From positions 24,195,638 through 24,259,637 of the forward strand of contig OZ059900.1 in assembly GCA_964057225.1 (NCBI GenBank): a stretch of DNA of 64,000 nt. Reading direction: 5' to 3'. How positions within the stretch are numbered: the stretch's first letter is position 1; each line of letters opens with the position of its first letter. A program made the translations under genes and the position numbers. Positions 23,101-38,900 of this stretch are shown here, piece after piece. The stretch is from Auanema rhodensis. Lineage: Eukaryota > Nematoda > Chromadorea > Rhabditida > Rhabditidae. The notes under the pieces were generated by a model. The model did not search any database. It was given only the letters and a program-made list of their open reading frames with translations, and was not told the origin of the DNA.

Positions 23101-26100
23101 TTTCATGTGTTCAAACTCATGCAATGTCAATAAAACCTAGCTCAAAATTGTTCGTACAACGTCTAGTTCCACTTTCACGACAAAAAAACAGGGGTTAGAA
23201 AATTAAGGAAATTAGCATATTCTGAGGGCACGCCCTTATGGCTAATATTGATTAAATCGATTTTTGTTCATATGAGTCGTCAAATGCAACGAATTTCAGC
23301 GTGTTACATACTAAAATGAAACATTTTACATGCTGAACACTATAAAAATACAAAAACACAGTATTTCCCATGAGAAATATTTTATTATGCTGGAAAACCA
23401 GTTTTTGGAAATTTCGCTGTAAACAAGGTTTTGACTTACGATTTCATGTGTTCAAACTCATGCAATGTCAATGAAACCTAGCTCAAAATTGTTCGTACAA
23501 CGTCTAGTTCCACTTTCACGACAAAAAAACAGGGGTTAGAAAATTAAGGAAATTAGCATATTCTGAGGGCACGCCCCTTATGGCTAATATTGATTAAATC
23601 GATTTTTGTTCATATGAGTCGTCAAATGCAACGAATTTCAGCGTGTTACATACTAAAATGAAGCATTTTACATGCTGAACACTAGAAAAATACAAAAACA
23701 CAGTATTTCTCATGAGAAATATTTTATTATGCTGGAAAACCAGTTTTTGGAAATTTCGCTGTAAACAAGGTTTTGACTTACGATTTCATGTGTTCAAACT
23801 CATGCAATGTCAATAAAACCTAGCTCAAAATTGTTCGTACAACGTCTAGTTCCACTTTCACGACAAAAAAACAGGGGTTAGAAAATTAAGGAAATTAGCA
23901 TATTCTGAGGGCACGCCCCTTATGGCTAATATTGATTAAATCGATTTTTGTTCATATGAGTCGTCAAATGCAACGAATTTCAGCGTGTTACATACTAAAA
24001 TGAAGCATTTTACATGCTGAACACTATAAAAATACAAAAACACAGTATTTCCCATGAGAAATATTTTATTATGCTGGAAAACCAGTTTTTGGAAATTTCG
24101 CTGTAAACAAGGTTTTGACTTACGATTTCATGTGTTCAAACTCATGCAATGTCAATGAAACCTAGCTCAAAATTGTTCCTACAACGTCTAGTTCCACTTT
24201 CACGACCAAAAACAGGGGTTAGAAAATTAAGGAAATTAGCATATTCTGAGGGCACGCCCCTTATGGCTAATATTGATTAAATCGATTTTTGTTCATATGA
24301 GTCGTCAAATGCAACGAATTTCAGCGTGTTACATACTAAAATGAAGCATTTTACATGCTGAACACTAGAAAAATACAAAAACACAGTATTTCCCATGAGA
24401 AATATTTTATTATGCTGGAAAACCAGTTTTTGGAAATTTCGCTGTAAACAAGGTTTTGACTTACGATTTCATGTGTTCAAACTCATGCAATGTCAATGAA
24501 ACCTAGCTCAAAATTGTTCCTACAACGTCTAGTTCCACTTTCACGACAACAAAACAGGGGTTAGAAAATTAAGGAAATTAGCATATTCTGAGGGCACGCC
24601 CCTTATGGCTAATATTGATTAAATCGATTTTTGTTCATATGAGTCGTCAAATGCAACGAATTTCAGCGTGTTACATACTAAAATGAAGCATTTCACATGC
24701 TGAACACTAGAAAAATACAAAAACACAGTATTTCCCATGAGAAATATTTTATTATGCTGGAAAACCAGTTTTTGGAAATTTCGCTGTAAACAAGGTTTTG
24801 ACTTACGATTTCATGTGTTCAAACTCATGCAATGTCAATGAAACCTAGCTCAAAATTGTTCCTACAACGTCTAGTTCCACTCTCACGACAACAAAACAGG
24901 GGTTAGAAAATTAAGGAAATTAGCATATTCTGAGGGCACGCCCCTTATGGCTAATATTGATTAAATCGATTTTTGTTCATATGAGTCGTCAAATGCAACG
25001 AATTTCAGCGTGTTACATACTAAAATGAAGCATTTCACATGCTGAACACTAGAAAAATACAAAAACACAGTATTTCCCATGAGAAATATTTTATTATGCT
25101 GGAAAACCAGTTTTTGGAAATTTCGCTGTAAACAAGGTTTTGACTTACGATTTCATGTGTTCAAACTCATGCAATGTCAATAAAACCTAGCTCAAAATTG
25201 TTCGTACAACGTCTAGTTCCACTTTCACGACAAAAAAACAGGGGTTAGAAAATTAAGGAAATTAGCATATTCTGAGGGCACGCCCTTATGGCTAATATTG
25301 ATTAAATCGATTTTTGTTCATATGAGTCGTCAAATGCAACGAATTTCAGCGTGTTACATACTAAAATGAAGCATTTCACATGCTGAACACTAGAAAAATA
25401 CAAAAACACAGTATTTCCCATGAGAAATATTTTATTATGCTGGAAAACCAGTTTTTGGAAATTTCGCTGTAAACAAGGTTTTGACTTACGATTTCATGTG
25501 TTCAAACTCATGCAATGTCAATGAAACCTAGCTCAAAATTGTTCGTACAACGTCTAGTTCCACTTTCACGACAAAAAAACAGGGGTTAGAAAATTAAGGA
25601 AATTAGCATATTCTGAGGGCACGCCCCTTATGGCTAATATTGATTAAATCGATTTTTGTTCATATGAGTCGTCAAATGCAATTAATTTCAGCGTGTTACA
25701 TACTAAAATGAAGCATTTTACATGCTGAACACTAAAAAAATACAAAAACACAGTATTTCCCATGAGAAATATTTTATTATGCTGGAAAACGAGTTTTTGG
25801 AAATTTCGCTGTAAACAAGGTTTTGACTTACGATTTCATGTGTTCAAACTCATGCAATGTCAATGAAACCTAGCTCAAAATTGTTCCTACAACGTCTAGT
25901 TCCACTTTCACGACAAAAAAACAGGGGTTAGAAAATTAAGGAAATTAGCATATTCTGAGGGCACGCCCTTTATGGCTAATATTGATTAAATCGATTTTTG
26001 TTCATATGAGTCGTCAAATGCAACGAATTTCAGCGTGTTACATACTAAAATGAAACATTTTACATGCTGAACACTATAAAAATACAAAAACACAGTATTT

Positions 26101-26997
26101 CCCATGAGAAATATTTTATTATGCTGGAAAACCAGTTTTTGGAAATTTCGCTGTAAACAAGGTTTTGACTTACGATTTCATGTGTTCAAACTCATGCAAT
26201 GTCAATGAAACCTAGCTCAAAATTGTTCGTACAACGTCTAGTTCCACTTTCACGACAAAAAAACAGGGGTTAGAAAATTAAGGAAATTAGCATATTCTGA
26301 GGGCACGCCCCTTATGGCTAATATTGATTAAATCGATTTTTGTTCATATGAGTCGTCAAATGCAACGAATTTCAGCGTGTTACATACTAAAATGAAGCAT
26401 TTTACATGCTGAACACTAGAAAAATACAAAAACACAGTATTTCTCATGAGAAATATTTTATTATGCTGGAAAACCAGTTTTTGGAAATTTCGCTGTAAAC
26501 AAGGTTTTGACTTACGATTTCATGTGTTCAAACTCATGCAATGTCAATAAAACCTAGCTCAAAATTGTTCGTACAACGTCTAGTTCCACTTTCACGACAA
26601 AAAAACAGGGGTTAGAAAATTAAGGAAATTAGCATATTCTGAGGGCACGCCCCTTATGGCTAATATTGATTAAATCGATTTTTGTTCATATGAGTCGTCA
26701 AATGCAACGAATTTCAGCGTGTTACATACTAAAATGAAGCATTTTACATGCTGAACACTATAAAAATACAAAAACACAGTATTTCCCATGAGAAATATTT
26801 TATTATGCTGGAAAACCAGTTTTTGGAAATTTCGCTGTAAACAAGGTTTTGACTTACGATTTCATGTGTTCAAACTCATGCAATGTCAATGAAACCTAGC
26901 TCAAAATTGTTCCTACAACGTCTAGTTCCACTTTCACGACAAAAAACAGGGGTTAGAAAATTAAGGAAATTAGCATATTCTGAGGGCACGCCCCTTA
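20165..26997 (+). repeat. Rearranged 8-monomer repeat block
   Basis: Monomer order by type: 20165 C, 20507 D, 20848 E, 21190 F, 21532 G (341 bp), 21873 B, 22215 C, 22557 D, 22898 E/C hybrid (341 bp, with TATCATGCTGG), 23239 B, 23581 C, 23923 D (CGACCAAAAACAGG), 24264 E, 24606 F (CTCTCACGAC), 24948 G (341 bp), 25289 H, 25631 A, 25973 B, 26315 C, 26657 D. Each of the three junctions after a short CGCCCTTATGG monomer (21873, 23239, 25289) also marks or adjoins a change in order, as if monomers were lost or exchanged there. From 24264 to 26997 the order is canonical again. Confidence 0.78.
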
Positions 26998-29900
26998 TGG
27001 CTAATATTGATTAAATCGATTTTTGTTCATATGAGTCGTCAAATGCAATTAATTTCAGCGTGTTACATACTAAAATGAAGCATTTTACATGCTGAACACT
27101 AAAAAAATACAAAAACACAGTATTTCCCATGAGAAATATTTTATTATGCTGGAAAACGAGTTTTTGGAAATTTCGCTGTAAACAAGGTTTTGACTTACGA
27201 TTTCATGTGTTCAAACTCATGCAATGTCAATGAAACCTAGCTCAAAATTGTTCCTACAACGTCTAGTTCCACTTTCACGACAACAAAACAGGGGTTAGAA
27301 AATTAAGGAAATTAGCATATTCTGAGGGCACGCCCCTTATGGCTAATATTGATTAAATCGATTTTTGTTCATATGAGTCGTCAAATGCAACGAATTTCAG
27401 CGTGTTACATACTAAAATGAAGCATTTCACATGCTGAACACTAGAAAAATACAAAAACACAGTATTTCCCATGAGAAATATTTTATTATGCTGGAAAACC
27501 AGTTTTTGGAAATTTCGCTGTAAACAAGGGTTTGACTTACGATTTCATGTGTTCAAACTCATGCAATGTCAATGAAACCTAGCTCAAAATTGTTCCTACA
27601 ACGTCTAGTTCCACTTTCACGACAACAAAACAGGGGTTAGAAAATTAAGGAAATTAGCATATTCTGAGGGCACGCCCCTTATGGCTAATATTGATTAAAT
27701 CGATTTTTGTTCATATGAGTCGTCAAATGCAACGAATTTCAGCGTGTTACATACTAAAATGAAGCATTTCACATGCTGAACACTAGAAAAATACAAAAAC
27801 ACAGTATTTCCCATGAGAAATATTTTATTATGCTGGAAAACCAGTTTTTGGAAATTTCGCTGTAAACAAGGTTTTGACTTACGATTTCATGTGTTCAAAC
27901 TCATGCAATGTCAATAAAACCTAGCTCAAAATTGTTCGTACAACGTCTAGTTCCACTTTCACGACAAAAAAACAGGGGTTAGAAAATTAAGGAAATTAGC
28001 ATATTCTGAGGGCACGCCCCTTATGGCTAATATTGATTAAATCGATTTTTGTTCATATGAGTCGTCAAATGCAACGAATTTCAGCGTGTTACATACTAAA
28101 ATGAAGCATTTCACATGCTGAACACTAGAAAAATACAAAAACACAGTATTTCCCATGAGAAATATTTTATTATGCTGGAAAACCAGTTTTTGGAAATTTC
28201 GCTGTAAACAAGGTTTTGACTTACGATTTCATGTGTTCAAACTCATGCAATGTCAATGAAACCTAGCTCAAAATTGTTCGTACAACGTCTAGTTCCACTT
28301 TCACGACAAAAAAACAGGGGTTAGAAAATTAAGGAAATTAGCATATTCTGAGGGCACGCCCCTTATGGCTAATATTGATTAAATCGATTTTTGTTCATAT
28401 GAGTCGTCAAATGCAATTAATTTCAGCGTGTTACATACTAAAATGAAGCATTTTACATGCTGAACACTAAAAAAATACAAAAACACAGTATTTCCCATGA
28501 GAAATATTTTATTATGCTGGAAAACGAGTTTTTGGAAATTTCGCTGTAAACAAGGTTTTGACTTACGATTTCATGTGTTCAAACTCATGCAATGTCAATG
28601 AAACCTAGCTCAAAATTGTTCCTACAACGTCTAGTTCCACTTTCACGACAAAAAAACAGGGGTTAGAAAATTAAGGAAATTAGCATATTCTGAGGGCACG
28701 CCCTTTATGGCTAATATTGATTAAATCGATTTTTGTTCATATGAGTCGTCAAATGCAACGAATTTCAGCGTGTTACATACTAAAATGAAACATTTTACAT
28801 GCTGAACACTATAAAAATACAAAAACACAGTATTTCCCATGAGAAATATTTTATTATGCTGGAAAACCAGTTTTTGGAAATTTCGCTGTAAACAAGGTTT
28901 TGACTTACGATTTCATGTGTTCAAACTCATGCAATGTCAATGAAACCTAGCTCAAAATTGTTCGTACAACGTCTAGTTCCACTTTCACGACAAAAAAACA
29001 GGGGTTAGAAAATTAAGGAAATTAGCATATTCTGAGGGCACGCCCCTTATGGCTAATATTGATTAAATCGATTTTTGTTCATATGAGTCGTCAAATGCAA
29101 CGAATTTCAGCGTGTTACATACTAAAATGAAGCATTTCACATGCTGAACACTAGAAAAATACAAAAACACAGTATTTCCCATGAGAAATATTTTATTATG
29201 CTGGAAAACCAGTTTTTTGAAATTTCGCTGTAAACAAGGTTTTGACTTACGATTTCATGTGTTCAAACTCATGCAATGTCAATGAAACCTAGCTCAAAAT
29301 TGTTCCTACAACGTCTAGTTCCACTTTCACGACAACAAAACAGGGGTTAGAAAATTAAGGAAATTAGCATATTCTGAGGGCACGCCCCTTATGGCTAATA
29401 TTGATTAAATCGATTTTTGTTCATATGAGTCGTCAAATGCAACGAATTTCAGCGTGTTACATACTAAAATGAAGCATTTCACATGCTGAACACTAGAAAA
29501 ATACAAAAACACAGTATTTCCCATGAGAAATATTTTATTATGCTGGAAAACCAGTTTTTGGAAATTTCGCTGTAAACAAGGTTTTGACTTACGATTTCAT
29601 GTGTTCAAACTCATGCAATGTCAATGAAACCTAGCTCAAAATTGTTCCTACAACGTCTAGTTCCACTTTCACGACAACAAAACAGGGGTTAGAAAATTAA
29701 GGAAATTAGCATATTCTGAGGGCACGCCCCTTATGGCTAATATTGATTAAATCGATTTTTGTTCATATGAGTCGTCAAATGCAACGAATTTCAGCGTGTT
29801 ACATACTAAAATGAAGCATTTCACATGCTGAACACTAGAAAAATACAAAAACACAGTATTTCCCATGAGAAATATTTTATTATGCTGGAAAACCAGTTTT

Positions 29901-32900
29901 TGGAAATTTCGCTGTAAACAAGGTTTTGACTTACGATTTCATGTGTTCAAACTCATGCAATGTCAATGAAACCTAGCTCAAAATTGTTCCTACAACGTCT
30001 AGTTCCACTTTCACGACAACAAAACAGGGGTTAAAAAATTAAGGAAATTAGCATATTCTGAGGGCACGCCCCTTATGGCTAATATTGATTAAATCGATTT
30101 TTGTTCATATGAGTCGTCAAATGCAACGAATTTCAGCGTGTTACATACTAAAATGAAGCATTTCACATGCTGAACACTAGAAAAATACAAAAACACAGTA
30201 TTTCCCATGAGAAATATTTTATTATGTTGGAAAACCAGTTTTTGGAAATTTCGCTGTAAACAAGGTTTTGACTTACGATTTCATGTGTTCAAACTCATGC
30301 AATGTCAATAAAACCTAGCTCAAAATTGTTCGTACAACGTCTAGTTCCACTTTCACGACAAAAAAACAGGGGTTAGAAAATTAAGGAAATTAGCATATTC
30401 TGAGGGCACGCCCCTTATGGCTAATATTGATTAAATCGATTTTTGTTCATATGAGTCGTCAAATGCAACGAATTTCAGCGTGTTACATACTAAAATGAAG
30501 CATTTCACATGCTGAACACTAGAAAAATACAAAAACACAGTATTTCCCATGAGAAATATTTTATTATGCTGGAAAACCAGTTTTTGGAAATTTCGCTGTA
30601 AACAAGGTTTTGACTTACGATTTCATGTGTTCAAACTCATGCAATGTCAATGAAACCTAGCTCAAAATTGTTCGTACAACGTCTAGTTCCACTTTCACGA
30701 CAAAAAAACAGGGGTTAGAAAATTAAGGAAATTAGCATATTCTGAGGGCACGCCCCTTATGGCTAATATTGATTAAATCGATTTTTGTTCATATGAGTCG
30801 TCAAATGCAATTAATTTCAGCGTGTTACATACTAAAATGAAGCATTTTACATGCTGAACACTAAAAAAATACAAAAACACAGTATTTCCCATGAGAAATA
30901 TTTTATTATGCTGGAAAACGAGTTTTTGGAAATTTCGCTGTAAACAAGGTTTTGACTTACGATTTCATGTGTTCAAACTCATGCAATGTCAATGAAACCT
31001 AGCTCAAAATTGTTCCTACAACGTCTAGTTCCACTTTCACGACAAAAAAACAGGGGTTAGAAAATTAAGGAAATTAGCATATTCTGAGGGCACGCCCTTT
31101 ATGGCTAATATTGATTAAATCGATTTTTGTTCATATGAGTCGTCAAATGCAACGAATTTCAGCGTGTTACATACTAAAATGAAACATTTTACATGCTGAA
31201 CACTATAAAAATACAAAAACACAGTATTTCCCATGAGAAATATTTTATTATGCTGGAAAACCAGTTTTTGGAAATTTCGCTGTAAACAAGGTTTTGACTT
31301 ACGATTTCATGTGTTCAAACTCATGCAATGTCAATGAAACCTAGCTCAAAATTGTTCGTACAACGTCTAGTTCCACTTTCACGACAAAAAAACAGGGGTT
31401 AGAAAATTAAGGAAATTAGCATATTCTGAGGGCACGCCCCTTATGGCTAATATTGATTAAATCGATTTTTGTTCATATGAGTCGTCAAATGCAACGAATT
31501 TCAGCGTGTTACATACTAAAATGAAGCATTTCACATGCTGAACACTAGAAAAATACAAAAACACAGTATTTCCCATGAGAAATATTTTATTATGCTGGAA
31601 AACCAGTTTTTGGAAATTTCGCTGTAAACAAGGTTTTGACTTACGATTTCATGTGTTCAAACTCATGCAATGTCAATGAAACCTAGCTCAAAATTGTTCG
31701 TACAACGTCTAGTTCCACTTTCACGACAAAAAAACAGGGGTTAGAAAATTAAGGAAATTAGCATATTCTGAGGGCACGCCCCTTATGGCTAATATTGATT
31801 AAATCGATTTTTGTTCATATGAGTCGTCAAATGCAATTAATTTCAGCGTGTTACATACTAAAATGAAGCATTTTACATGCTGAACACTAAAAAACTACAA
31901 AAACACAGTATTTCCCATGAGAAATATTTTATTATGCTGGAAAACGAGTTTTTGGAAATTTCGCTGTAAACAAGGTTTTGACTTACGATTTCATGTGTTC
32001 AAACTCATGCAATGTCAATGAAACCTAGCTCAAAATTGTTCCTACAACGTCTAGTTCCACTTTCACGACAAAAAAACAGGGGTTAGAAAATTAAGGAAAT
32101 TAGCATATTCTGAGGGCACGCCCCTTATGGCTAATATTGATTAAATCGATTTTTGTTCATATGAGTCGTCAAATGCAACGAATTTCAGCGTGTTACATAC
32201 TAAAATGAAGCATTTCACATGCTGAACACTAGAAAAATACAAAAACACAGTATTTCCCATGAGAAATATTTTATTATGCTGGAAAACCAGTTTTTGGAAA
32301 TTTCGCTGTAAACAAGGTTTTGACTTACGATTTCATGTGTTCAAACTCATGCAATGTCAATAAAACCTAGCTCAAAATTGTTCGTACAACGTCTAGTTCC
32401 ACTTTCACGACAAAAAAACAGGGGTTAGAAAATTAAGGAAATTAGCATATTCTGAGGGCACGCCCCTTATGGCTAATATTGATTAAATCGATTTTTGTTC
32501 ATATGAGTCGTCAAATGCAACGAATTTCAGCGTGTTACATACTAAAATGAAGCATTTCACATGCTGAACACTAGAAAAATACAAAAACACAGTATTTCCC
32601 ATGAGAAATATTTTATTATGCTGGAAAACCAGTTTTTTGAAATTTCGCTGTAAACAAGGTTTTGACTTACGATTTCATGTGTTCAAACTCATGCAATGTC
32701 AATGAAACCTAGCTCAAAATTGTTCGTACAACGTCTAGTTCCACTTTCACGACAAAAAAACAGGGGTTAGAAAATTAAGGAAATTAGCATATTCTGAGGG
32801 CACGCCCCTTATGGCTAATATTGATTAAATCGATTTTTGTTCATATGAGTCGTCAAATGCAATTAATTTCAGCGTGTTACATACTAAAATGAAGCATTTT

Positions 32901-35900
32901 ACATGCTGAACACTAAAAAAATACAAAAACACAGTATTTCCCATGAGAAATATTTTATTATGCTGGAAAACGAGTTTTTGGAAATTTCGCTGTAAACAAG
33001 GTTTTGACTTACGATTTCATGTGTTCAAACTCATGCAATGTCAATGAAACCTAGCTCAAAATTGTTCCTACAACGTCTAGTTCCACTTTCACGACAAAAA
33101 AACAGGGGTTAGAAAATTAAGGAAATTAGCATATTCTGAGGGCACGCCCTTTATGGCTAATATTGATTAAATCGATTTTTGTTCATATGAGTCGTCAAAT
33201 GCAACGAATTTCAGCGTGTTACATACTAAAATGAAACATTTTACATGCTGAACACTATAAAAATACAAAAACACAGTATTTCCCATGAGAAATATTTTAT
33301 TATGCTGGAAAACCAGTTTTTGGAAATTTCGCTGTAAACAAGGTTTTGACTTACGATTTCATGTGTTCAAACTCATGCAATGTCAATGAAACCTAGCTCA
33401 AAATTGTTCGTACAACGTCTAGTTCCACTTTCACGACAAAAAAACAGGGGTTAGAAAATTAAGGAAATTAGCATATTCTGAGGGCACGCCCCTTATGGCT
33501 AATATTGATTAAATCGATTTTTGTTCATATGAGTCGTCAAATGCAACGAATTTCAGCGTGTTACATACTAAAATGAAGCATTTTACATGCTGAACACTAG
33601 AAAAATACAAAAACACAGTATTTCTCATGAGAAATATTTTATTATGCTGGAAAACCAGTTTTTGGAAATTTCGCTGTAAACAAGGTTTTGACTTACGATT
33701 TCATGTGTTCAAACTCATGCAATGTCAATAAAACCTAGCTCAAAATTGTTCGTACAACGTCTAGTTCCACTTTCACGACAAAAAAACAGGGGTTAGAAAA
33801 TTAAGGAAATTAGCATATTCTGAGGGCACGCCCCTTATGGCTAATATTGATTAAATCGATTTTTGTTCATATGAGTCGTCAAATGCAACGAATTTCAGCG
33901 TGTTACATACTAAAATGAAGCATTTTACATGCTGAACACTATAAAAATACAAAAACACAGTATTTCCCATGAGAAATATTTTATTATGCTGGAAAACCAG
34001 TTTTTGGAAATTTCGCTGTAAACAAGGTTTTGACTTACGATTTCATGTGTTCAAACTCATGCAATGTCAATGAAACCTAGCTCAAAATTGTTCCTACAAC
34101 GTCTAGTTCCACTTTCACGACAAAAAACAGGGGTTAGAAAATTAAGGAAATTAGCATATTCTGAGGGCACGCCCCTTATGGCTAATATTGATTATATCGA
34201 TTTTTGTTCATATGAGTCGTCAAATGCAACGAATTTCAGCGTGTTACATACTAAAATGAAGCATTTTACATGCTGAACACTAGAAAAATACAAAAACACA
34301 GTATTTCTCATGAGAAATATTTTATTATGCTGGAAAACCAGTTTTCGGAAATTTCGCTGTAAACAAGGTTTTGACTTACGATTTCATGTGTTCAAACTCA
34401 TGCAATGTCAATAAAACCTAGCTCAAAATTGTTCGTACAACGTCTAGTTCCACTTTCACGACAAAAAACAGGGGTTAGAAAATTAAGGAAATTAGCATAT
34501 TCTGAGGGCACGCCCCTTATGGCTAATATTGATTAAATCGATTTTTGTTCATATGAGTCGTCAAATGCAACGAATTTCAGCGTGTTACATACTAAAATGA
34601 AGCATTTTACATGCTGAACACTAGAAAAATACAAAAACACAGTATTTCTCATGAGAAATATTTTATTATGCTGGAAAACCAGTTTTTGGAAATTTCGCTG
34701 TAAACAAGGTTTTGACTTACGATTTCATGTGTTCAAACTCATGCAATGTCAATAAAACCTAGCTCAAAATTGTTCGTACAACGTCTAGTTCCACTTTCAC
34801 GACAAAAAAACAGGGGTTAGAAAATTAAGGAAATTAGCATATTCTGAGGGCACGCCCCTTATGGCTAATATTGATTAAATCGATTTTTGTTCATATGAGT
34901 CGTCAAATGCAACGAATTTCAGCGTGTTACATACTAAAATGAAGCATTTTACATGCTGAACACTAGAAAAATACAAAAACACAGTATTTCCCATGAGAAA
35001 TATTTTATTATGCTGGAAAACCAGTTTTTGGAAATTTCGCTGTAAACAAGGTTTTGACTTACGATTTCATGTGTTCAAACTCATGCAATGTCAATGAAAC
35101 CTAGCTCAAAATTGTTCCTACAACGTCTAGTTCCACTTTCACGACAACAAAACAGGGGTTAGAAAATTAAGGAAATTAGCATATTCTGAGGGCACGCCCC
35201 TTATGGCTAATATTGATTAAATCGATTTTTGTTCATATGAGTCGTCAAATGCAACGAATTTCAGCGTGTTACATACTAAAATGAAGCATTTTACATGCTG
35301 AACACTATAAAAATACAAAAACACAGTATTTCCCATGAGAAATATTTTATTATGCTGGAAAACCAGTTTTTGGAAATTTCGCTGTAAACAAGGTTTTGAC
35401 TTACGATTTCATGTGTTCAAACTCATGCAATGTCAATGAAACCTAGCTCAAAATTGTTCCTACAACGTCTAGTTCCACTTTCACGACAAAAAACAGGGGT
35501 TAGAAAATTAAGGAAATTAGCATATTCTGAGGGCACGCCCCTTATGGCTAATATTGATTAAATCGATTTTTGTTCATATGAGTCGTCAAATGCAATTAAT
35601 TTCAGCGTGTTACATACTAAAATGAAGCATTTTACATGCTGAACACTAAAAAAATACAAAAACACAGTATTTCCCATGAGAAATATTTTATTATGCTGGA
35701 AAACGAGTTTTTGGAAATTTCGCTGTAAACAAGGTTTTGACTTACGATTTCATGTGTTCAAACTCATGCAATGTCAATGAAACCTAGCTCAAAATTGTTC
35801 CTACAACGTCTAGTTCCACTTTCACGACAACAAAACAGGGGTTAGAAAATTAAGGAAATTAGCATATTCTGAGGGCACGCCCCTTATGGCTAATATTGAT

Positions 35901-38900
35901 TAAATCGATTTTTGTTCATATGAGTCGTCAAATGCAACGAATTTCAGCGTGTTACATACTAAAATGAAGCATTTCACATGCTGAACACTAGAAAAATACA
36001 AAAACACAGTATTTCCCATGAGAAATATTTTATTATGCTGGAAAACCAGTTTTTGGAAATTTCGCTGTAAACAAGGTTTTGACTTACGATTTCATGTGTT
36101 CAAACTCATGCAATGTCAATGAAACCTAGCTCAAAATTGTTCCTACAACGTCTAGTTCCACTTTCACGACAACAAAACAGGGGTTAGAAAATTAAGGAAA
36201 TTAGCATATTCTGAGGGCACGCCCCTTATGGCTAATATTGATTAAATCGATTTTTGTTCATATGAGTCGTCAAATGCAACGAATTTCAGCGTGTTACATA
36301 CCAAAATGAAGCATTTCACATGCTGAACACTAGAAAAATACAAAAACACAGTATTTCCCATGAGAAATATTTTATTATGCTGGAAAACCAGTTTTTGGAA
36401 ATTTCGCTGTAAACAAGGTTTTGACTTACGATTTCATGTGTTCAAACTCATGCAATGTCAATAAAACCTAGCTCAAAATTGTTCGTACAACGTCTAGTTC
36501 CACTTTCACGACAAAAAAACAGGGGTTAGAAAATTAAGGAAATTAGCATATTCTGAGGGCACGCCCCTTATGGCTAATATTGATTAAATCGATTTTTGTT
36601 CATATGAGTCGTCAAATGCAACGAATTTCAGCGTGTTACATACTAAAATGAAGCATTTCACATGCTGAACACTAGAAAAATACAAAAACACAGTATTTCC
36701 CATGAGAAATATTTTATTATGCTGGAAAACCAGTTTTTGGAAATTTCGCTGTAAACAAGGTTTTGACTTACGATTTCATGTGTTCAAACTCATGCAATGT
36801 CAATGAAACCTAGCTCAAAATTGTTCGTACAACGTCTAGTTCCACTTTCACGACAAAAAAACAGGGGTTAGAAAATTAAGGAAATTAGCATATTCTGAGG
36901 GCACGCCCCTTATGGCTAATATTGATTAAATCGATTTTTGTTCATATGAGTCGTCAAATGCAATTAATTTCAGCGTGTTACATACTAAAATGAAGCATTT
37001 TACATGCTGAACACTAAAAAAATACAAAAACACAGTATTTCCCATGAGAAATATTTTATTATGCTGGAAAACGAGTTTTTGGAAATTTCGCTGTAAACAA
37101 GGTTTTGACTTACGATTTCATGTGTTCAAACTCATGCAATGTCAATGAAACCTAGCTCAAAATTGTTCCTACAACGTCTAGTTCCACTTTCACGACAAAA
37201 AAACAGGGGTTAGAAAATTAAGGAAATTAGCATATTCTGAGGGCACGCCCTTTATGGCTAATATTGATTAAATCGATTTTTGTTCATATGAGTCGTCAAA
37301 TGCAACGAATTTCAGCGTGTTACATACTAAAATGAAACATTTTACATGCTGAACACTATAAAAATACAAAAACACAGTATTTCCCATGAGAAATATTTTA
37401 TTATGCTGGAAAACCAGTTTTTGGAAATTTCGCTGTAAACAAGGTTTTGACTTACGATTTCATGTGTTCAAACTCATGCAATGTCAATGAAACCTAGCTC
37501 AAAATTGTTCGTACAACGTCTAGTTCCACTTTCACGACAAAAAAACAGGGGTTAGAAAATTAAGGAAATTAGCATATTCTGAGGGCACGCCCCTTATGGC
37601 TAATATTGATTAAATCGATTTTTGTTCATATGAGTCGTCAAATGCAACGAATTTCAGCGTGTTACATACTAAAATGAAGCATTTCACATGCTGAACACTA
37701 GAAAAATACAAAAACACAGTATTTCCCATGAGAAATATTTTATTATGCTGGAAAACCAGTTTTTGGAAATTTCGCTGTAAACAAGGTTTTGACTTACGAT
37801 TTCATGTGTTCAAACTCATGCAATGTCAATGAAACTTAGCTCAAAATTGTTCGTACAACGTCTAGTTCCACTTTCACGACAAAAAAACAGGGGTTAGAAA
37901 ATTAAGGAAATTAGCATATTCTGAGGGCACGCCCCTTATGGCTAATATTGATTAAATCGATTTTTGTTCATATGAGTCGTCAAATGCAATTAATTTCAGC
38001 GTGTTACATACTAAAATGAAGCATTTTACATGCTGAACACTAAAAAACTACAAAAACACAGTATTTCCCATGAGAAATATTTTATTATGCTGGAAAACGA
38101 GTTTTTGGAAATTTCGCTGTAAACAAGGTTTTGACTTACGATTTCATGTGTTCAAACTCATGCAATGTCAATGAAACCTAGCTCAAAATTGTTCCTACAA
38201 CGTCTAGTTCCACTTTCACGACAAAAAAACAGGGGTTAGAAAATTAAGGAAATTAGCATATTCTGAGGGCACGCCCCTTATGGCTAATATTGATTAAATC
38301 GATTTTTGTTCATATGAGTCGTCAAATGCAACGAATTTCAGCGTGTTACATACTAAAATGAAGCATTTCACATGCTGAACACTAGAAAAATACAAAAACA
38401 CAGTATTTCCCATGAGAAATATTTTATTATGCTGGAAAACCAGTTTTTGGAAATTTCGCTGTAAACAAGGTTTTGACTTACGATTTCATGTGTTCAAACT
38501 CATGCAATGTCAATAAAACCTAGCTCAAAATTGTTCGTACAACGTCTAGTTCCACTTTCACGACAAAAAAACAGGGGTTAGAAAATTAAGGAAATTAGCA
38601 TATTCTGAGGGCACGCCCCTTATGGCTAATATTGATTAAATCGATTTTTGTTCATATGAGTCGTCAAATGCAACGAATTTCAGCGTGTTACATACTAAAA
38701 TGAAGCATTTCACATGCTGAACACTAGAAAAATACAAAAACACAGTATTTCCCATGAGAAATATTTTATTATGCTGGAAAACCAGTTTTTGGAAATTTCG
38801 CTGTAAACAAGGTTTTGACTTACGATTTCATGTGTTCAAACTCATGCAATGTCAATGAAACCTAGCTCAAAATTGTTCGTACAACGTCTAGTTCCACTTT

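Noticed and set aside
34064-34276. 70-codon forward open frame
   Set aside because: It opens because this region lost one A in the A-run and has a TAA to TAT change (GATTATATCG near 34190). The same frame is closed in the other monomers, so it is a chance opening in satellite DNA.
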